NCBI RefSeq assembly: GCF_003253745.1
Contig: NZ_MZXV01000010.1
Span: 1 to 64,000, forward strand
Source: Mesorhizobium kowhaii
GTDB lineage: Bacteria; Pseudomonadota; Alphaproteobacteria; Rhizobiales; Rhizobiaceae
Length of the DNA stretch: 64,000 bases
Reading direction: 5' to 3'
The translations under genes were made by a program, and so were the position numbers. Every line of letters starts with the position of its first letter. The first letter of the stretch is position 1. This document shows positions 27,345 through 36,397 of this stretch, piece after piece. The notes below the pieces were generated by a model that saw only the letters and a program-made list of their open reading frames with translations, was not told the DNA's origin and did not search any database.

Positions 27345-27785
27345 ATGCGCTATCTGCACACCATGGTCCGCGTCGCCGACGTCGATGCCTCGCTCGATTT
27401 CTACTGCGCCAAGCTCGGTCTCAAGGAGGTGCGCCGCTACGAAAACGAGCAAGGCCGCTTCACGCTGATCTTCCTCGCCGCGCCGGAGGACGAGGAGAGC
27501 GGCGTCAACGAAAAGGCGCCGCTGGTCGAACTGACCTACAATTGGGATCCGGAAGACTACAAGGGCGGGCGCAATTTCGGCCACCTCGCCTATGAGGTCG
27601 ACGACATCTACGCCACCTGCCAGCATCTGATGGACAATGGCGTCACCATCAACCGGCCGCCACGCGACGGCAACATGGCCTTCATCAGGTCGCCGGACGG
27701 CATTTCGATCGAGCTCCTGCAAAAGGGTCCGGCCAAGGCCAAGGCCGAACCGTGGGCTTCAATGGCGAACACCGGAAGCTGGTAG
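27345..27785 (+). CDS. gloA: Lactoylglutathione lyase (glyoxalase I)
   Basis: Converts the hemithioacetal of methylglyoxal and glutathione into S-lactoylglutathione. The 146 residues align well with bacterial GloA: MRYLHTMVRVADVDASLDFY, the VELTYNW segment, FGHLAYEV and ISIELLQ. These hold the four expected metal ligands (His5, Glu in VELTYN, His in FGHLAY, Glu in SIELLQ). The start at 27345 follows GAGGAAATCAC. It is divergent from the cold-shock gene by 217 bp. Confidence 0.92.
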   Translation: MRYLHTMVRVADVDASLDFYCAKLGLKEVRRYENEQGRFTLIFLAAPEDEESGVNEKAPLVELTYNWDPEDYKGGRNFGHLAYEVDDIYATCQHLMDNGVTINRPPRDGNMAFIRSPDGISIELLQKGPAKAKAEPWASMANTGSW

Positions 27786-27926
27786 GTCTCGACCGGGGCG
27801 GAAAATCGCCCGGCAGCCTTTGGCGTTTTGCGCGACAGCACCTATCTACCGGGCTGTCGCGCCAGCCTGGCAAGTCTGGCACGCCATATCAAGCAATGGG
27901 CGCCTGCCCTCCCGGAGAATTCACTC

Positions 27927-28220
27927 ATGCCGACCAGCCATGCCGATGTCGCCACCGAACACGCCAGCCGCTATTTGCAGCAGCTTTGCAAGCACTGGGC
28001 GCATAAATTCCCCGTCGAGTTCGATCCCCACCATGGCACGATCGATCTTTCGCTCGGCCGCACCGTCATGGATGCCGATGCGAGCGCGCTGCATATCACG
28101 GTGTCAACCGAGGAAGGCGGATCGCTCGAGCGTATGGAAAGCGTCGTTGCCGATCACATCAAACGCTTTGCCTTCCGCGAAGAACTGACCTTCGACTGGA
28201 AGCCCGCCACGGCAGCGTAA
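27927..28220 (+). CDS. DUF2218 domain protein
   Basis: A 97-residue soluble protein fully covered by the DUF2218 domain: ATEHASRYLQQLCKHWAHKF, ATIDLSLGR-like GTIDLSLGRTVMDAD, and LERMESVVADHIKRFAFRE. Members are often found beside siderophore or iron genes, but no such gene is near here. The ATG at 27927 is preceded by GGAGAA at nine bases and chosen over a start 33 codons upstream. It ends five bases before the convergent DUF1697 gene. Confidence 0.88.
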   Translation: MPTSHADVATEHASRYLQQLCKHWAHKFPVEFDPHHGTIDLSLGRTVMDADASALHITVSTEEGGSLERMESVVADHIKRFAFREELTFDWKPATAA

Positions 28221-28225
28221 CCGGC

Positions 28226-28786
28226 CTAAACTCCGTCGGCCTGACCGGCCATTTCCCGCAGCGCCAGCACCGAGCGCCAGTTGCGCGCGGTGCCCGGCAC
28301 TTTCAGCGTGCGCGGGATCAGCCCGGCAAAAACCGATTTGCCGAGCCCGTCCGGGGCGTGCAAATAGAGCACGTCGCCTTTGATCTCGAACCGTTCGGGA
28401 CCGGTGCACTTTTCGGCCAGCCGCGCCACCTCATCGCCGGTCGGCTCGCGCTCCAGCACATAGGCATGGAGCTTGGTCGGCTCTTCGGCGATCTCCGGAT
28501 ATGGATTGTCCGCTATCAGCCGCTCGAACCAGCCGAGATCGCGCACCATGATGCGCGAATGAAATCCCCATTTCTTCTCGAAGGCTGCTTCGATCTGTTT
28601 CGTCAGCGTCGCCGCGTCACCCTTCTTCGCCCGGAACACGGCATTGCCGCTCTGCACATAGGTGGCGACATCGGAAAAGCCGAGACCCTCGAGGAACGAC
28701 CGCAGCTCCGCCATCTTGACGATGCGGTTGCCGCCGACATTGATGCCCGAAAACAGCGCGACGAAGGTTTTTCCTCGATCAGTCAT
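28226..28786 (-). CDS. DUF1697 domain protein
   Basis: A 186-residue protein of the DUF1697 family: FVALFSGINVGGNRIVKMAEL, FSDVATYVQSGNAVF and VPGTARNWRSVLALREMA. Function is unknown; the fold is a duplicated alpha/beta unit. The start overlaps the ilvA stop by four bases (ATGA), so it is translationally coupled to ilvA, although no link to isoleucine synthesis is known. Confidence 0.93.
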   Translation of the reverse strand: MTDRGKTFVALFSGINVGGNRIVKMAELRSFLEGLGFSDVATYVQSGNAVFRAKKGDAATLTKQIEAAFEKKWGFHSRIMVRDLGWFERLIADNPYPEIAEEPTKLHAYVLEREPTGDEVARLAEKCTGPERFEIKGDVLYLHAPDGLGKSVFAGLIPRTLKVPGTARNWRSVLALREMAGQADGV

Positions 28787-30039
28787 ATGATGAACCCGGC
28801 CAGCGTCTCGTTGTCGGTGATATCCTGGTACTGGACGCCTTCGGCCTCAAAATTCGCCTTGAGCAGGTCGAAATTGCGACGATCCTTGGTTTCGATGCCG
28901 ATCAGCACCGAGCCGAAATTGCGTGCCGATTTCTTCAGATATTCGAAGCGGGCGATGTCGTCGTCGGGTCCGAGCATTTCAAGGAAATCGCGCAACGCGC
29001 CCGGCCGCTGCGGAAAGCGGATGATGAAGTATTTCTTCAGGCCCTCGAAGCGCAGCGCCCGCTCCTTGACGTCCGGCAGCCGCTCGAAATCGAAATTGCC
29101 GCCCGAAACCACGGCGACGATCGTCTTGCCCCTGATCTCCTTCTTCGAAAAATCCTTGAGCGCGTCGATCGCCAGCGCGCCCGCCGGTTCCAGCACGACG
29201 CCTTCGACGTTGAGCATCTCGATCATGGTGGCGCAGAGCCGGTTTTCCGGGATCAGCCGTACAGTGTCGGCCGGAAAATCCTTGAGATGCCGCAACGGCT
29301 CGCGGCCGATCTCGGCCACCGCGGCGCCATCGACGAAATTATCGACCTTGGTGAGCTTCAGGCGCTTTCCGGCAGACAGGCTCTCGCGCAGGCTTGGGGC
29401 GCCGGCCGGTTCGCAGAAGACGAAGCGCGCTTCCCGGCCCTGATCGGCGAAATAGTGGGTGACGCCGGCGGCGAGCCCGCCGCCCCCGACCGGCAGCATG
29501 ATGATGTCGGGCATGCGGGCGCCCGGGATCTGGTCGGCGATCTCATAGGCGACCGTCGCCTGGCCCTCGATGATGTCCTTATGGTCGAAGGGCGGCACCA
29601 TGTGGGCGCCGGAACTTTCGGTGAATTCGAAGGCGGCGCGGTAGCAATCGTCGAAGAAATCGCCGACCAGCCTGATCTCGACGAAATCGCCGCCGAACAG
29701 CTTGGTCTTGTCGATCTTCTGCTGCGGCGTCGTTACCGGCATGAACACGACGCCCTTCTTGCCGAAGTGGCGGCAGACGAAAGCGAAGCCCTGCGCATGG
29801 TTGCCGGCGGAAGCGCAGACGAAGAGTTCCGCCTCGTTGCCGGCCGCGAGCGTCTTGCGGAAGAAATTGAAGGCGCCGCGGATCTTGTAGGACCGCACCG
29901 GCGACAGGTCCTCGCGCTTCAACAGCACCCGTGCCCCGGTCTTTTTCGACAGGTAGTCGTTCTCCTGCAGCGGCGTTTCCGGAAAGATCTGGCGGATCGC
30001 GGCGGCAGCGGTGGCGACGCGGGAAGAGAAACTGTTCAT
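28783..30039 (-). CDS. ilvA: Threonine dehydratase (biosynthetic type)
   Basis: Deaminates threonine to 2-oxobutanoate, the first step to isoleucine. The 418 residues contain the PLP lysine in VRSYKIRGAFNFF, the glycine-rich phosphate loop PVGGGGLAAG, CASAGNHAQGFAF and one C-terminal ACT-like regulatory domain (from about 335, IIRFPQRPGALRDFLEML). A single short regulatory domain is typical of this 410-420-residue class, so feedback control by isoleucine is likely but unproven. The ATG at 30039 is chosen for the family-like start; the frame runs 61 codons further upstream. Followed by the coupled DUF1697 gene. Confidence 0.93.
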   Translation of the reverse strand: MNSFSSRVATAAAAIRQIFPETPLQENDYLSKKTGARVLLKREDLSPVRSYKIRGAFNFFRKTLAAGNEAELFVCASAGNHAQGFAFVCRHFGKKGVVFMPVTTPQQKIDKTKLFGGDFVEIRLVGDFFDDCYRAAFEFTESSGAHMVPPFDHKDIIEGQATVAYEIADQIPGARMPDIIMLPVGGGGLAAGVTHYFADQGREARFVFCEPAGAPSLRESLSAGKRLKLTKVDNFVDGAAVAEIGREPLRHLKDFPADTVRLIPENRLCATMIEMLNVEGVVLEPAGALAIDALKDFSKKEIRGKTIVAVVSGGNFDFERLPDVKERALRFEGLKKYFIIRFPQRPGALRDFLEMLGPDDDIARFEYLKKSARNFGSVLIGIETKDRRNFDLLKANFEAEGVQYQDITDNETLAGFII

Positions 30040-30242
30040 CGGAAAACCACCTCGCACCGCCTGTTGTCGCGGACCTCTATCATCGATCGGGCCGCGCAAC
30101 GGCTGTTTGTTGCACGCCCTGTCGTCGTGCGGCCGATCCCGCCTATTGCATATCCAGGCCCGTGACGCCATTGTCCGGCCATTCATGCCCCTCCAAAACG
30201 GGCATTCGCAGAATCCTTGCAAGCACTTGGAGGCGTTTGTTC

Positions 30243-31646
30243 ATGCCTGTCGCATCGGTCGGCCTGAAATCCATGTCCTTGCCGGAATTAGGCGAACCGA
30301 CGGTGATGCCGCTCATTGCGCGCGCCACCCACGAAGCCCGCATCGCGGCGCTGACGGCATTGGGCGTCAAGGCCGGCCTAGATGCTTTCGCCATCTATGG
30401 CGACCGCGAACACGCGGCCAATGTCGCCTATCTCTCAGGCTATGATCCGCGTTTCGAGGAAACGCTGCTTGTCGTCGTTCCCGGCCGGCAGCCAAGACTC
30501 CTCGTCGGCAATGAAGGCTGGGGCTATGCCGAACTCTGCGGCGGGCCGTATGAGCGCGTCCTCTACCAGACCTTTTCGCTGCCGGCGCAGCCGCGCGATC
30601 GCTCGGACGCGCTTCCCGACATCCTCGCCGATTGCGGCCTGAAGCCCGGCCAGCGCATCGGCGCCATTGGCTGGAAGCCGTTCGGCGCGGGTGATGCCGG
30701 CTTTGGCGAGACGGCGCTCGACCTGCCCTCCTTCATCGCCGATACGCTGCGCGCGCTTGTTGGCGACAAGGGCGCGGTTGTGAACGCGGCCAATCTGCTG
30801 ATGAACCCCACCGACGGGCTGCGCGCCATCAACGAGGCCGACCAATTGGCTGCCTTCGAGTTCGCCGCGACCTTCACCTCGCAGGGGCTGCGTAATGTCC
30901 TGCAAGGCATCGAGCCCGGCATGACCGAACTGCAGGCGGCTCGGCTGATGGGCATGAACGGGCTGCCGCATGGCTGCCACCCGATGCTGTCGGCGGGCAA
31001 GCGCGCCGCCTATGGCCTGCCCAGCCCGCGCCTCGACATCATCCAGCGTGGCGACCCGATCACCATGGCCTACGGCATCCAGGGTGCGCTCAATGCACGC
31101 GCCGGCTTCGTCGCCGAGGAGGCATCCGAACTTCCGCATGCTATCCGCGACTATGTCGAAAGACTGGTCGCGCCCTATTTTGCCGCCGTCGTCGACTGGT
31201 ACGAAGCGATCGGCATCGGCACCACGGGAGGCACGCTGTGGAAGGCTGTGCATGACCGCATAGGTGATCCGTTCTTTGGTGTTTCCCTCAATCCCGGCCA
31301 TCTCGTCCATATCGACGAATGGATGCATTCGCCGGTGTTTCCCGGCTCCGACATCAGACTGAGATCGGGCATGGCGCTGCAGGTCGACGTCATCCCGGCG
31401 ACCGGCAGCGCCTATTTCACCACCAACATCGAGGACGGCATCGCGCTTGCCGACGAACCTCTGCGCGAGGAGATCGCGGCGCGCCATCCCGAGGCCTGGA
31501 GCCGCATCGAGGCGCGGCGCGGCTTCATGGCGGATGTACTCGGAATCCGCCTCAAACCGGAGGTGCTGCCCTTCTCCAACATTCCGGCGTTTCTGCCGCC
31601 GTTTTGGCTTTCGCGCAACAGTGCGATGGCCGTAACCGGGCGCTGA
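30243..31646 (+). CDS. M24-fold protein related to Xaa-Pro peptidases, metal ligands not recognisable
   Basis: A 467-residue protein with an N-terminal creatinase/aminopeptidase-P-like domain (about 20-190, for example AAYLSGYDPRFEE-like VAYLSGYDPRFEETLLVVVPG) and a C-terminal pita-bread M24-like domain. In active M24 enzymes two aspartates, a histidine and two glutamates bind metals. The region after DPITMAYGIQGAL lacks the usual D...D pair, and NPGHLVHIDEWMHSPVFPG replaces the GHGIG/HE site. It may therefore be a non-peptidase member. GGAGG lies nine bases before the ATG at 30243; the frame extends far upstream without credible sequence. Confidence 0.82.
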   Translation: MPVASVGLKSMSLPELGEPTVMPLIARATHEARIAALTALGVKAGLDAFAIYGDREHAANVAYLSGYDPRFEETLLVVVPGRQPRLLVGNEGWGYAELCGGPYERVLYQTFSLPAQPRDRSDALPDILADCGLKPGQRIGAIGWKPFGAGDAGFGETALDLPSFIADTLRALVGDKGAVVNAANLLMNPTDGLRAINEADQLAAFEFAATFTSQGLRNVLQGIEPGMTELQAARLMGMNGLPHGCHPMLSAGKRAAYGLPSPRLDIIQRGDPITMAYGIQGALNARAGFVAEEASELPHAIRDYVERLVAPYFAAVVDWYEAIGIGTTGGTLWKAVHDRIGDPFFGVSLNPGHLVHIDEWMHSPVFPGSDIRLRSGMALQVDVIPATGSAYFTTNIEDGIALADEPLREEIAARHPEAWSRIEARRGFMADVLGIRLKPEVLPFSNIPAFLPPFWLSRNSAMAVTGR

Positions 31647-31744
31647 CCACATTTCGGCTGGACACGACTTAGTTCTGCCGCACTCTGGCTGTCCGGGATG
31701 TCGCGGGGGTAGGCAGGCCTTTTGGCCGGAGTTGGAATTTCTGA

Positions 31745-32818
31745 GTGCCTTTGAAGAAGATCTTTGCCGTTGTCCTTGCCTTGCTCGTCGCCGGCTGCGC
31801 CGGCACGCAAACACAGGAACTGCTTGGCAGCGCCATCGTCGCGACGCCGGTGACGGAGATCGCCGGCAACCACAGCATCTTCATCGCTACGACGCGCAAG
31901 AAATCCGACGATCCCAACAAGGTTTTCGACGGCGAGCGCTCGGCAACGCTGAATTACGCCCGCGTCACTGTCACGGTGCCAGGTTCTCACCAGACCGGCC
32001 AGATCGAGCGCCGTTCGCGCGGCAAATCCGATGACCCGGCGAAGTATTTCATGGCGTCCGAAGTCGTCGGCTACGACACACAGCCGAAGTTCTCCAGCGC
32101 GCTCAATGCCGACATCGCGGCGCGCGGCGGCCGCGTCATGGTCTTCGTCCATGGCTACAACACCGGCTTCGATGATGCCGTCTACCGCTTGACCCAGATC
32201 GTCCATGATTCCGGCTATCCGGGCACACCGGTGCTGTTTTCCTGGGCGTCGGGCGCCAAGACCACCGACTATGTCTATGACAAGGAAAGCGCCAGCGCGG
32301 CCCGCGACCAGCTCGAAGTGACCTTGAGGATGCTGGAACAGTCCGGCGCGCGGCGCATCGACATCGTCGCCCATTCGATGGGAACCTGGGTGACGATGGA
32401 AACGCTGCGCCAGATGGCCATCAGCGGCGACCGCGATCTCGGCGGCAAGCTCGGCGATGTGGTGCTCGCCTCGCCCGACATCGATGTCGATGTGTTCAAG
32501 AGCCAGATGCGGCGCTACGGCAAGCCTGACAAGCCGTTCATCCTGCTGCTCTCAGACGACGATCGGGCGCTCAGGCTCTCCGGCCTGATCGCCGGCTCGC
32601 GGCCACGCGTCGGCGACTACAAGGACGCCGCCGATCTTGCCTCCTACGGCGTGACGGTCGTCGACCTCTCCAAGGTCAAGGGAAGCGATAGCTTCAACCA
32701 CACCAAATTCGCCGACAATCCCGAATTGGTGAAGATGATCGGCCAGCGGCTGCGCGACGACGACGGTTTTGCCAGCGATCGCGACGTGACCGATCGCATC
32801 GGCCTGCTCGGGCAATAG
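31745..32818 (+). CDS. Lipoprotein alpha/beta hydrolase, DUF900 family (first of a tandem pair)
   Basis: A 357-residue predicted lipoprotein: KKIFAVVLALLVAGCAG gives a lipobox with the modified cysteine near residue 18. The DUF900 alpha/beta hydrolase domain follows: VMVFVHGYNTGFDDAVYRL, VLFSWASGAKTTDYVYDKESA and the nucleophile AHSMGTWVTMETLRQM. It probably faces the periplasm and hydrolyses an unknown ester. The start is GTG (31745) or TTG (31751). The next gene (32962-34125) is a close paralogue, so the pair arose by tandem duplication. Confidence 0.88.
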   Translation: MPLKKIFAVVLALLVAGCAGTQTQELLGSAIVATPVTEIAGNHSIFIATTRKKSDDPNKVFDGERSATLNYARVTVTVPGSHQTGQIERRSRGKSDDPAKYFMASEVVGYDTQPKFSSALNADIAARGGRVMVFVHGYNTGFDDAVYRLTQIVHDSGYPGTPVLFSWASGAKTTDYVYDKESASAARDQLEVTLRMLEQSGARRIDIVAHSMGTWVTMETLRQMAISGDRDLGGKLGDVVLASPDIDVDVFKSQMRRYGKPDKPFILLLSDDDRALRLSGLIAGSRPRVGDYKDAADLASYGVTVVDLSKVKGSDSFNHTKFADNPELVKMIGQRLRDDDGFASDRDVTDRIGLLGQ

Positions 32819-32961
32819 ATGCGGTCCCGCGGTTCTCGCCGTGCCTTTTCACCATTGCGGAAGTATCGGCTTACTTTGAACTGGACCGCGGCGGCCTTCG
32901 GCTTTATCGGAATATCCGGCGACGTCATGCGTTTGACGTCCCCCTTTGCGGGAGCCGGCGT

Positions 32962-34125
32962 GTGACCGTGCGTTCGAAGAGTTACCTCGTCGTTGCGTTC
33001 GCGCTCGCTGTCACCGGCTGCGCCGGCCAGAACACCCATGATCTGCTCAACAAGACGACGGTCGCCGCTCCGGCTTCCGACATCGCGGCGACGCATGAGA
33101 TCTTCGTCGCCACGACACGCCAGAGGGCAACAAAGGACCCGCGGCAGGTCTATGATGGCGACCGCTCGCTGACCACCAGCTTTGCCCGTGTCGACGTGAC
33201 CGTTCCCAAAAGCCATCAGGTCGGTGCCATCGAGCGGGCCAAGGGATCCGCAAACAGCAATCCGGCCAAGGAATTCACCGCCAAGGACGTCACCTTCTAC
33301 GACGGCGCGCCGCAATTCGCCAAGGCGGTCGGCGCCGACATCGCCATGCGCGGCGACCGTGCGCTGGTTTTCGTGCACGGCTTCAACAATGGCTTCGACG
33401 ACGGCATCTACCGGCTGACGCAGATTGCCCATGACACGAAATATACCGGAACGCCGGTGCTGTTCTCGTGGGCGTCGAGTGGCAAGACGACGGGCTATAT
33501 CTACGACAAGGAAAGCGCCAACGCGGCACGCGACGACCTCGAGGCGACGCTCAGGATGCTGGCCAAGACACGGGTCAAGAGCATCGACATCATCGCTCAT
33601 TCGATGGGAACCTGGGTGACGATGGAGGCGTTGCGCCAGCTCGCCATCACCGGCGATCGCGATCTCGGCGGCAAGCTCGGCTATGTCGTCCTGGCTTCGC
33701 CCGACATCGATGTCGATGTCTTCAAGAAGCAGATGATCCGCTACGGCAAGCCGGACAAGCCGTTCGCTATCCTGCTCTCGGGCGACGACCGAGCGCTCAA
33801 GCTGTCTTCCCTGATCTCTGGCGACAAGCCGCGCGTTGGCGATTACGGCAATGCCGCCGACCTTGCCAGCTATGGCGTGGTCGTGGCGGACCTGACCAAC
33901 ACCAAGGGCGGCGACCGTTTGAACCATGCCAAATTCGCCGACAACCCGATTCTGGTGCAACTGCTCGGCGACCGGCTGCGCACACCGGCCGCCCTACGAT
34001 CGGACGAGCCCGACGCGGCGCAGTTCGACAACATCGGCCAGGGTCTAGGCAAGGCCGTCGGCTCGGTCGCCGAGATCGTCATCACCACACCATTCAAGGT
34101 GCTGACCGTCGCCACCGGCGGGTAA
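32962..34125 (+). CDS. Lipoprotein alpha/beta hydrolase, DUF900 family (second of a tandem pair)
   Basis: A 387-residue paralogue of the preceding gene, alignable over its whole length. Lipobox LAVTGCAG with cysteine near residue 18; oxyanion segment ALVFVHGFNNGFDDGIYRL; VLFSWASSGKTTGYIYDKESA; nucleophile AHSMGTWVTMEALRQL. It carries about 30 extra C-terminal residues (from FDNIGQGLG onward) that the first copy lacks. GTG start at 32962 after GGGAG. The two genes are 143 bp apart with weakly similar leaders, so each probably has its own promoter. Substrate unknown. Confidence 0.88.
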   Translation: MTVRSKSYLVVAFALAVTGCAGQNTHDLLNKTTVAAPASDIAATHEIFVATTRQRATKDPRQVYDGDRSLTTSFARVDVTVPKSHQVGAIERAKGSANSNPAKEFTAKDVTFYDGAPQFAKAVGADIAMRGDRALVFVHGFNNGFDDGIYRLTQIAHDTKYTGTPVLFSWASSGKTTGYIYDKESANAARDDLEATLRMLAKTRVKSIDIIAHSMGTWVTMEALRQLAITGDRDLGGKLGYVVLASPDIDVDVFKKQMIRYGKPDKPFAILLSGDDRALKLSSLISGDKPRVGDYGNAADLASYGVVVADLTNTKGGDRLNHAKFADNPILVQLLGDRLRTPAALRSDEPDAAQFDNIGQGLGKAVGSVAEIVITTPFKVLTVATGG

Positions 34126-34149
34126 ACAGCCGAGCGCCGGCGGCTGATC

Positions 34150-35967
34150 TCAGACGAAAAGATCGACCTTCTGGAAGGTCGTCACGTCGATCAGCCCGAC
34201 GTCGGAAATCCTGAGTTCGGGAATCACGACCAGCGCCAGAAGCGAGTGCTGCATATAGGCGTTGTTTAGCGAACAGCCCATCTTGCGCATCGCTTCGGTG
34301 AGCTTCTCGGCCTTGGCGGCGACTATTTCCGCCCGCTCGTCCGACATCAGCCCGGCGATCGGCATTTCGACCAGCGCCAGCTCCTTGCCCTTCGAGAACA
34401 GCACGACGCCGCCGCCGACCTCGCCCAGTCGATTCACGGCCAGCGCCATGTCCTGCTTGTTGGTGCCGACGACGATGATGTGGTGGGAATCGTGCGCCAC
34501 GCTGGAGGCCATGGCGCAGTCGCCCATGTAGCCGAAGCCGGAGACGAAGGCGTTGGTGACACCGCCGGTGCCCTTGTGGCGCTCGACCAGCGCGATCTGG
34601 CAGACATCGTTGCGGCGATCCATGGCGACCAGCCCGTCCTCGACCGGCAGATCCGCTTCCAGCGCCCGCGTCGGCGCCTGGTTCTCGATGACGCCGATCA
34701 CCCGCACACGCACCTCGTTGGCGCCCTTGGGGGCCGCGATGTTGAAGTCAGCGGCCTTGAGTCTCTTGCCGAGCTTGACGGTGTTCTTCGCCGTCTTCGG
34801 GTAATCATAGGCCGGAATGTCGATTTCGAGCTTGCTGCCCTTGGCCAGCCTGACGCCACGCGCGTAGACCTCATCGATGGTCATCGCGGAGAGATCCGAG
34901 ACGATCAGCAGGTCGGCCAGCCGCCCCGGCGCAATCGAGCCGATCTCGCGCTCCAGTTTGAAATGCTGGGCGGTGTTGAGCGTCGCCATCTGGATTGCCG
35001 TCACCGGCTTCAACCCCTGTTGAATGGCGTGGCGCACCACCCGGTCCATATGGCCTTCATGGACAAGCGTGCCGGAATGGCTGTCGTCGGTGCACAGGAT
35101 GAAGTTGCGCGGATCGATGCCGCTCTCGGTCACCGCCTTGATCTGCGAGGCGACGTCATACCAGGCCGAGCCTAGCCGCAGCATCGCCTTCATGCCCTGG
35201 CGCACACGCGCAATGGCATCCTCGGCGCGCGTGCCCTCGTGGTCGTCTTCCGGCCCACCGGCGACATAGCCATGGAACGGCAGGCCGAGATCGCGCGAGG
35301 CATAGTGCCCGCCAACCGTCTTGCCTGCCTTGACCGTCGCGGCGATCTCGCCAGACATGACCGGGTCGTTGGCGGCGACACCAGGGAAATTCATCACTTC
35401 GCCCAGCCCGATGATGTTCTCCCAGGTCATTGCTTCCGCGACATCGGCGACCGTCAGCTCGGCGCCGGCATGTTCCAGCCCCGGTGCTGAAGGCACGCAG
35501 GACGGCATCTGCACATGCACGTTGATGGGCATCGCCACGGCTTCGTCATGCATCAGCCGCACGCCCGGCAGGCCCAGCACATTGGCGATCTCGTGCGGAT
35601 CGATGAACATCGAGGTGGTGCCGTGCGGAATGACGGCACGGCAGAACTCGGTCACCGTCACCATGCCGCTCTCGACATGCATGTGCGCGTCGCAGAGGCC
35701 GGGCACCAGATAGCGCCCGCCGGCGTCGACCACCTTGGTGCCCTGGCCGATGGCATGGCTGGCGTTCGGCCCGCAATAGGCGAAGCGCCCGCCGGCAATG
35801 GCGATGTCGGTGCCGGCAATGATCTCACCCGAATGGACGTTCACCCAGCGCCCGTTGCGGATGACGAGATCGGCGGGCTTGCGCCCCATCGCGACGTCGA
35901 CCAGCTGCGTCGCCATCTCGGTCCAGGGTTTGGGTTTCGTCGCATGCGCCGACGGCTTCTTGGCCAT
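34150..35967 (-). CDS. ade: Adenine deaminase
   Basis: Deaminates adenine to hypoxanthine for purine salvage. The 605-residue amidohydrolase-fold protein has the metal-binding GLCDAHMHVESGMVT, the SMFIDPHEIANVLG segment, GHYASRDLGLPFHGYVAGG, CTDDSHSG and the C-terminal VSGFGYMGDCAMASSVAHDSHH domain typical of the Ade family. Start at 35967 with GGAGTC six bases upstream. It ends convergently with the second DUF900 gene, 24 bp away. A xanthine phosphoribosyltransferase gene occurs elsewhere in the window (47846-48346). Confidence 0.95.
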   Translation of the reverse strand: MAKKPSAHATKPKPWTEMATQLVDVAMGRKPADLVIRNGRWVNVHSGEIIAGTDIAIAGGRFAYCGPNASHAIGQGTKVVDAGGRYLVPGLCDAHMHVESGMVTVTEFCRAVIPHGTTSMFIDPHEIANVLGLPGVRLMHDEAVAMPINVHVQMPSCVPSAPGLEHAGAELTVADVAEAMTWENIIGLGEVMNFPGVAANDPVMSGEIAATVKAGKTVGGHYASRDLGLPFHGYVAGGPEDDHEGTRAEDAIARVRQGMKAMLRLGSAWYDVASQIKAVTESGIDPRNFILCTDDSHSGTLVHEGHMDRVVRHAIQQGLKPVTAIQMATLNTAQHFKLEREIGSIAPGRLADLLIVSDLSAMTIDEVYARGVRLAKGSKLEIDIPAYDYPKTAKNTVKLGKRLKAADFNIAAPKGANEVRVRVIGVIENQAPTRALEADLPVEDGLVAMDRRNDVCQIALVERHKGTGGVTNAFVSGFGYMGDCAMASSVAHDSHHIIVVGTNKQDMALAVNRLGEVGGGVVLFSKGKELALVEMPIAGLMSDERAEIVAAKAEKLTEAMRKMGCSLNNAYMQHSLLALVVIPELRISDVGLIDVTTFQKVDLFV

Positions 35968-36049
35968 GAAAGACTCCTGTTTGCCCGACTGTGCCAAGCC
36001 GGTGTGGTTTTGACCAGCGTCAAACAGCGGGTAGCCTGGGACCTGCTGC

Positions 36050-36085
36050 GCCTTCACGAAGGCTATTCAGCCTTCACGAAGGCTA
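36050..36085. repeat. Tandem pair of a 16-bp palindromic unit
   Basis: GCCTTCACGAAGGCTA occurs at 36050-36065 and again at 36070-36085, separated by TTCA. Each unit is itself an inverted repeat (AGCCTTC/GAAGGCT across the spacer), so several alternative hairpins can form. It lies in the 115 bp between ade and the upstream small gene and covers that gene's stop codon. It may act as a transcription stop or mRNA stabiliser. Confidence 0.75.
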
Positions 36086-36397
36086 CTGCGCGCTCACGTC
36101 GACCGTGACTTTCGCCTTTCCGGCCGAAATCCGTTCGGCGAGGCGCCTCAGTTCACCCTTGCCGAATTTGCCGCTGATCATGACCTCGCCGCCGAGGATG
36201 GGTTCGACCAACCGCGGCGACATCACGACGCTGCCGCCGACGCTGAGGTCGATCGTCTTTCCGACATTCGCCTTGGTGAAAGCGGCGAATGCTCGCCCAC
36301 TGTCCGGCGTCATCTTGAGGTTGAGCGCCACTTGTCCTGGCGCCGGATCGTGTACGACCACGGCCTTGGCAATGGCCAGCGTCAATGGCTCGGCCAT
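36083..36397 (-). CDS. Small exported protein resembling a SecD P1-head domain
   Basis: The credible part of this frame is about 104 residues, from MAEPLTLAIAKAVVVHDP to VTVDVSAQ. The segment VALNLKMTPDSGRAFAAFTKANVGKTIDLSVGG resembles the SecDF P1-head domain found in small periplasmic rhizobial proteins. The frame is open upstream to 36688 but that would overlap the promoter and start of the divergent porin gene. A possible true start, ATG at 36459 with GGAG ahead of it, lies in another frame; reading it with one added base gives a good signal peptide joined to this domain (see findings). The start is therefore uncertain. Confidence 0.5.
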   Translation of the reverse strand: MAEPLTLAIAKAVVVHDPAPGQVALNLKMTPDSGRAFAAFTKANVGKTIDLSVGGSVVMSPRLVEPILGGEVMISGKFGKGELRRLAERISAGKAKVTVDVSAQ

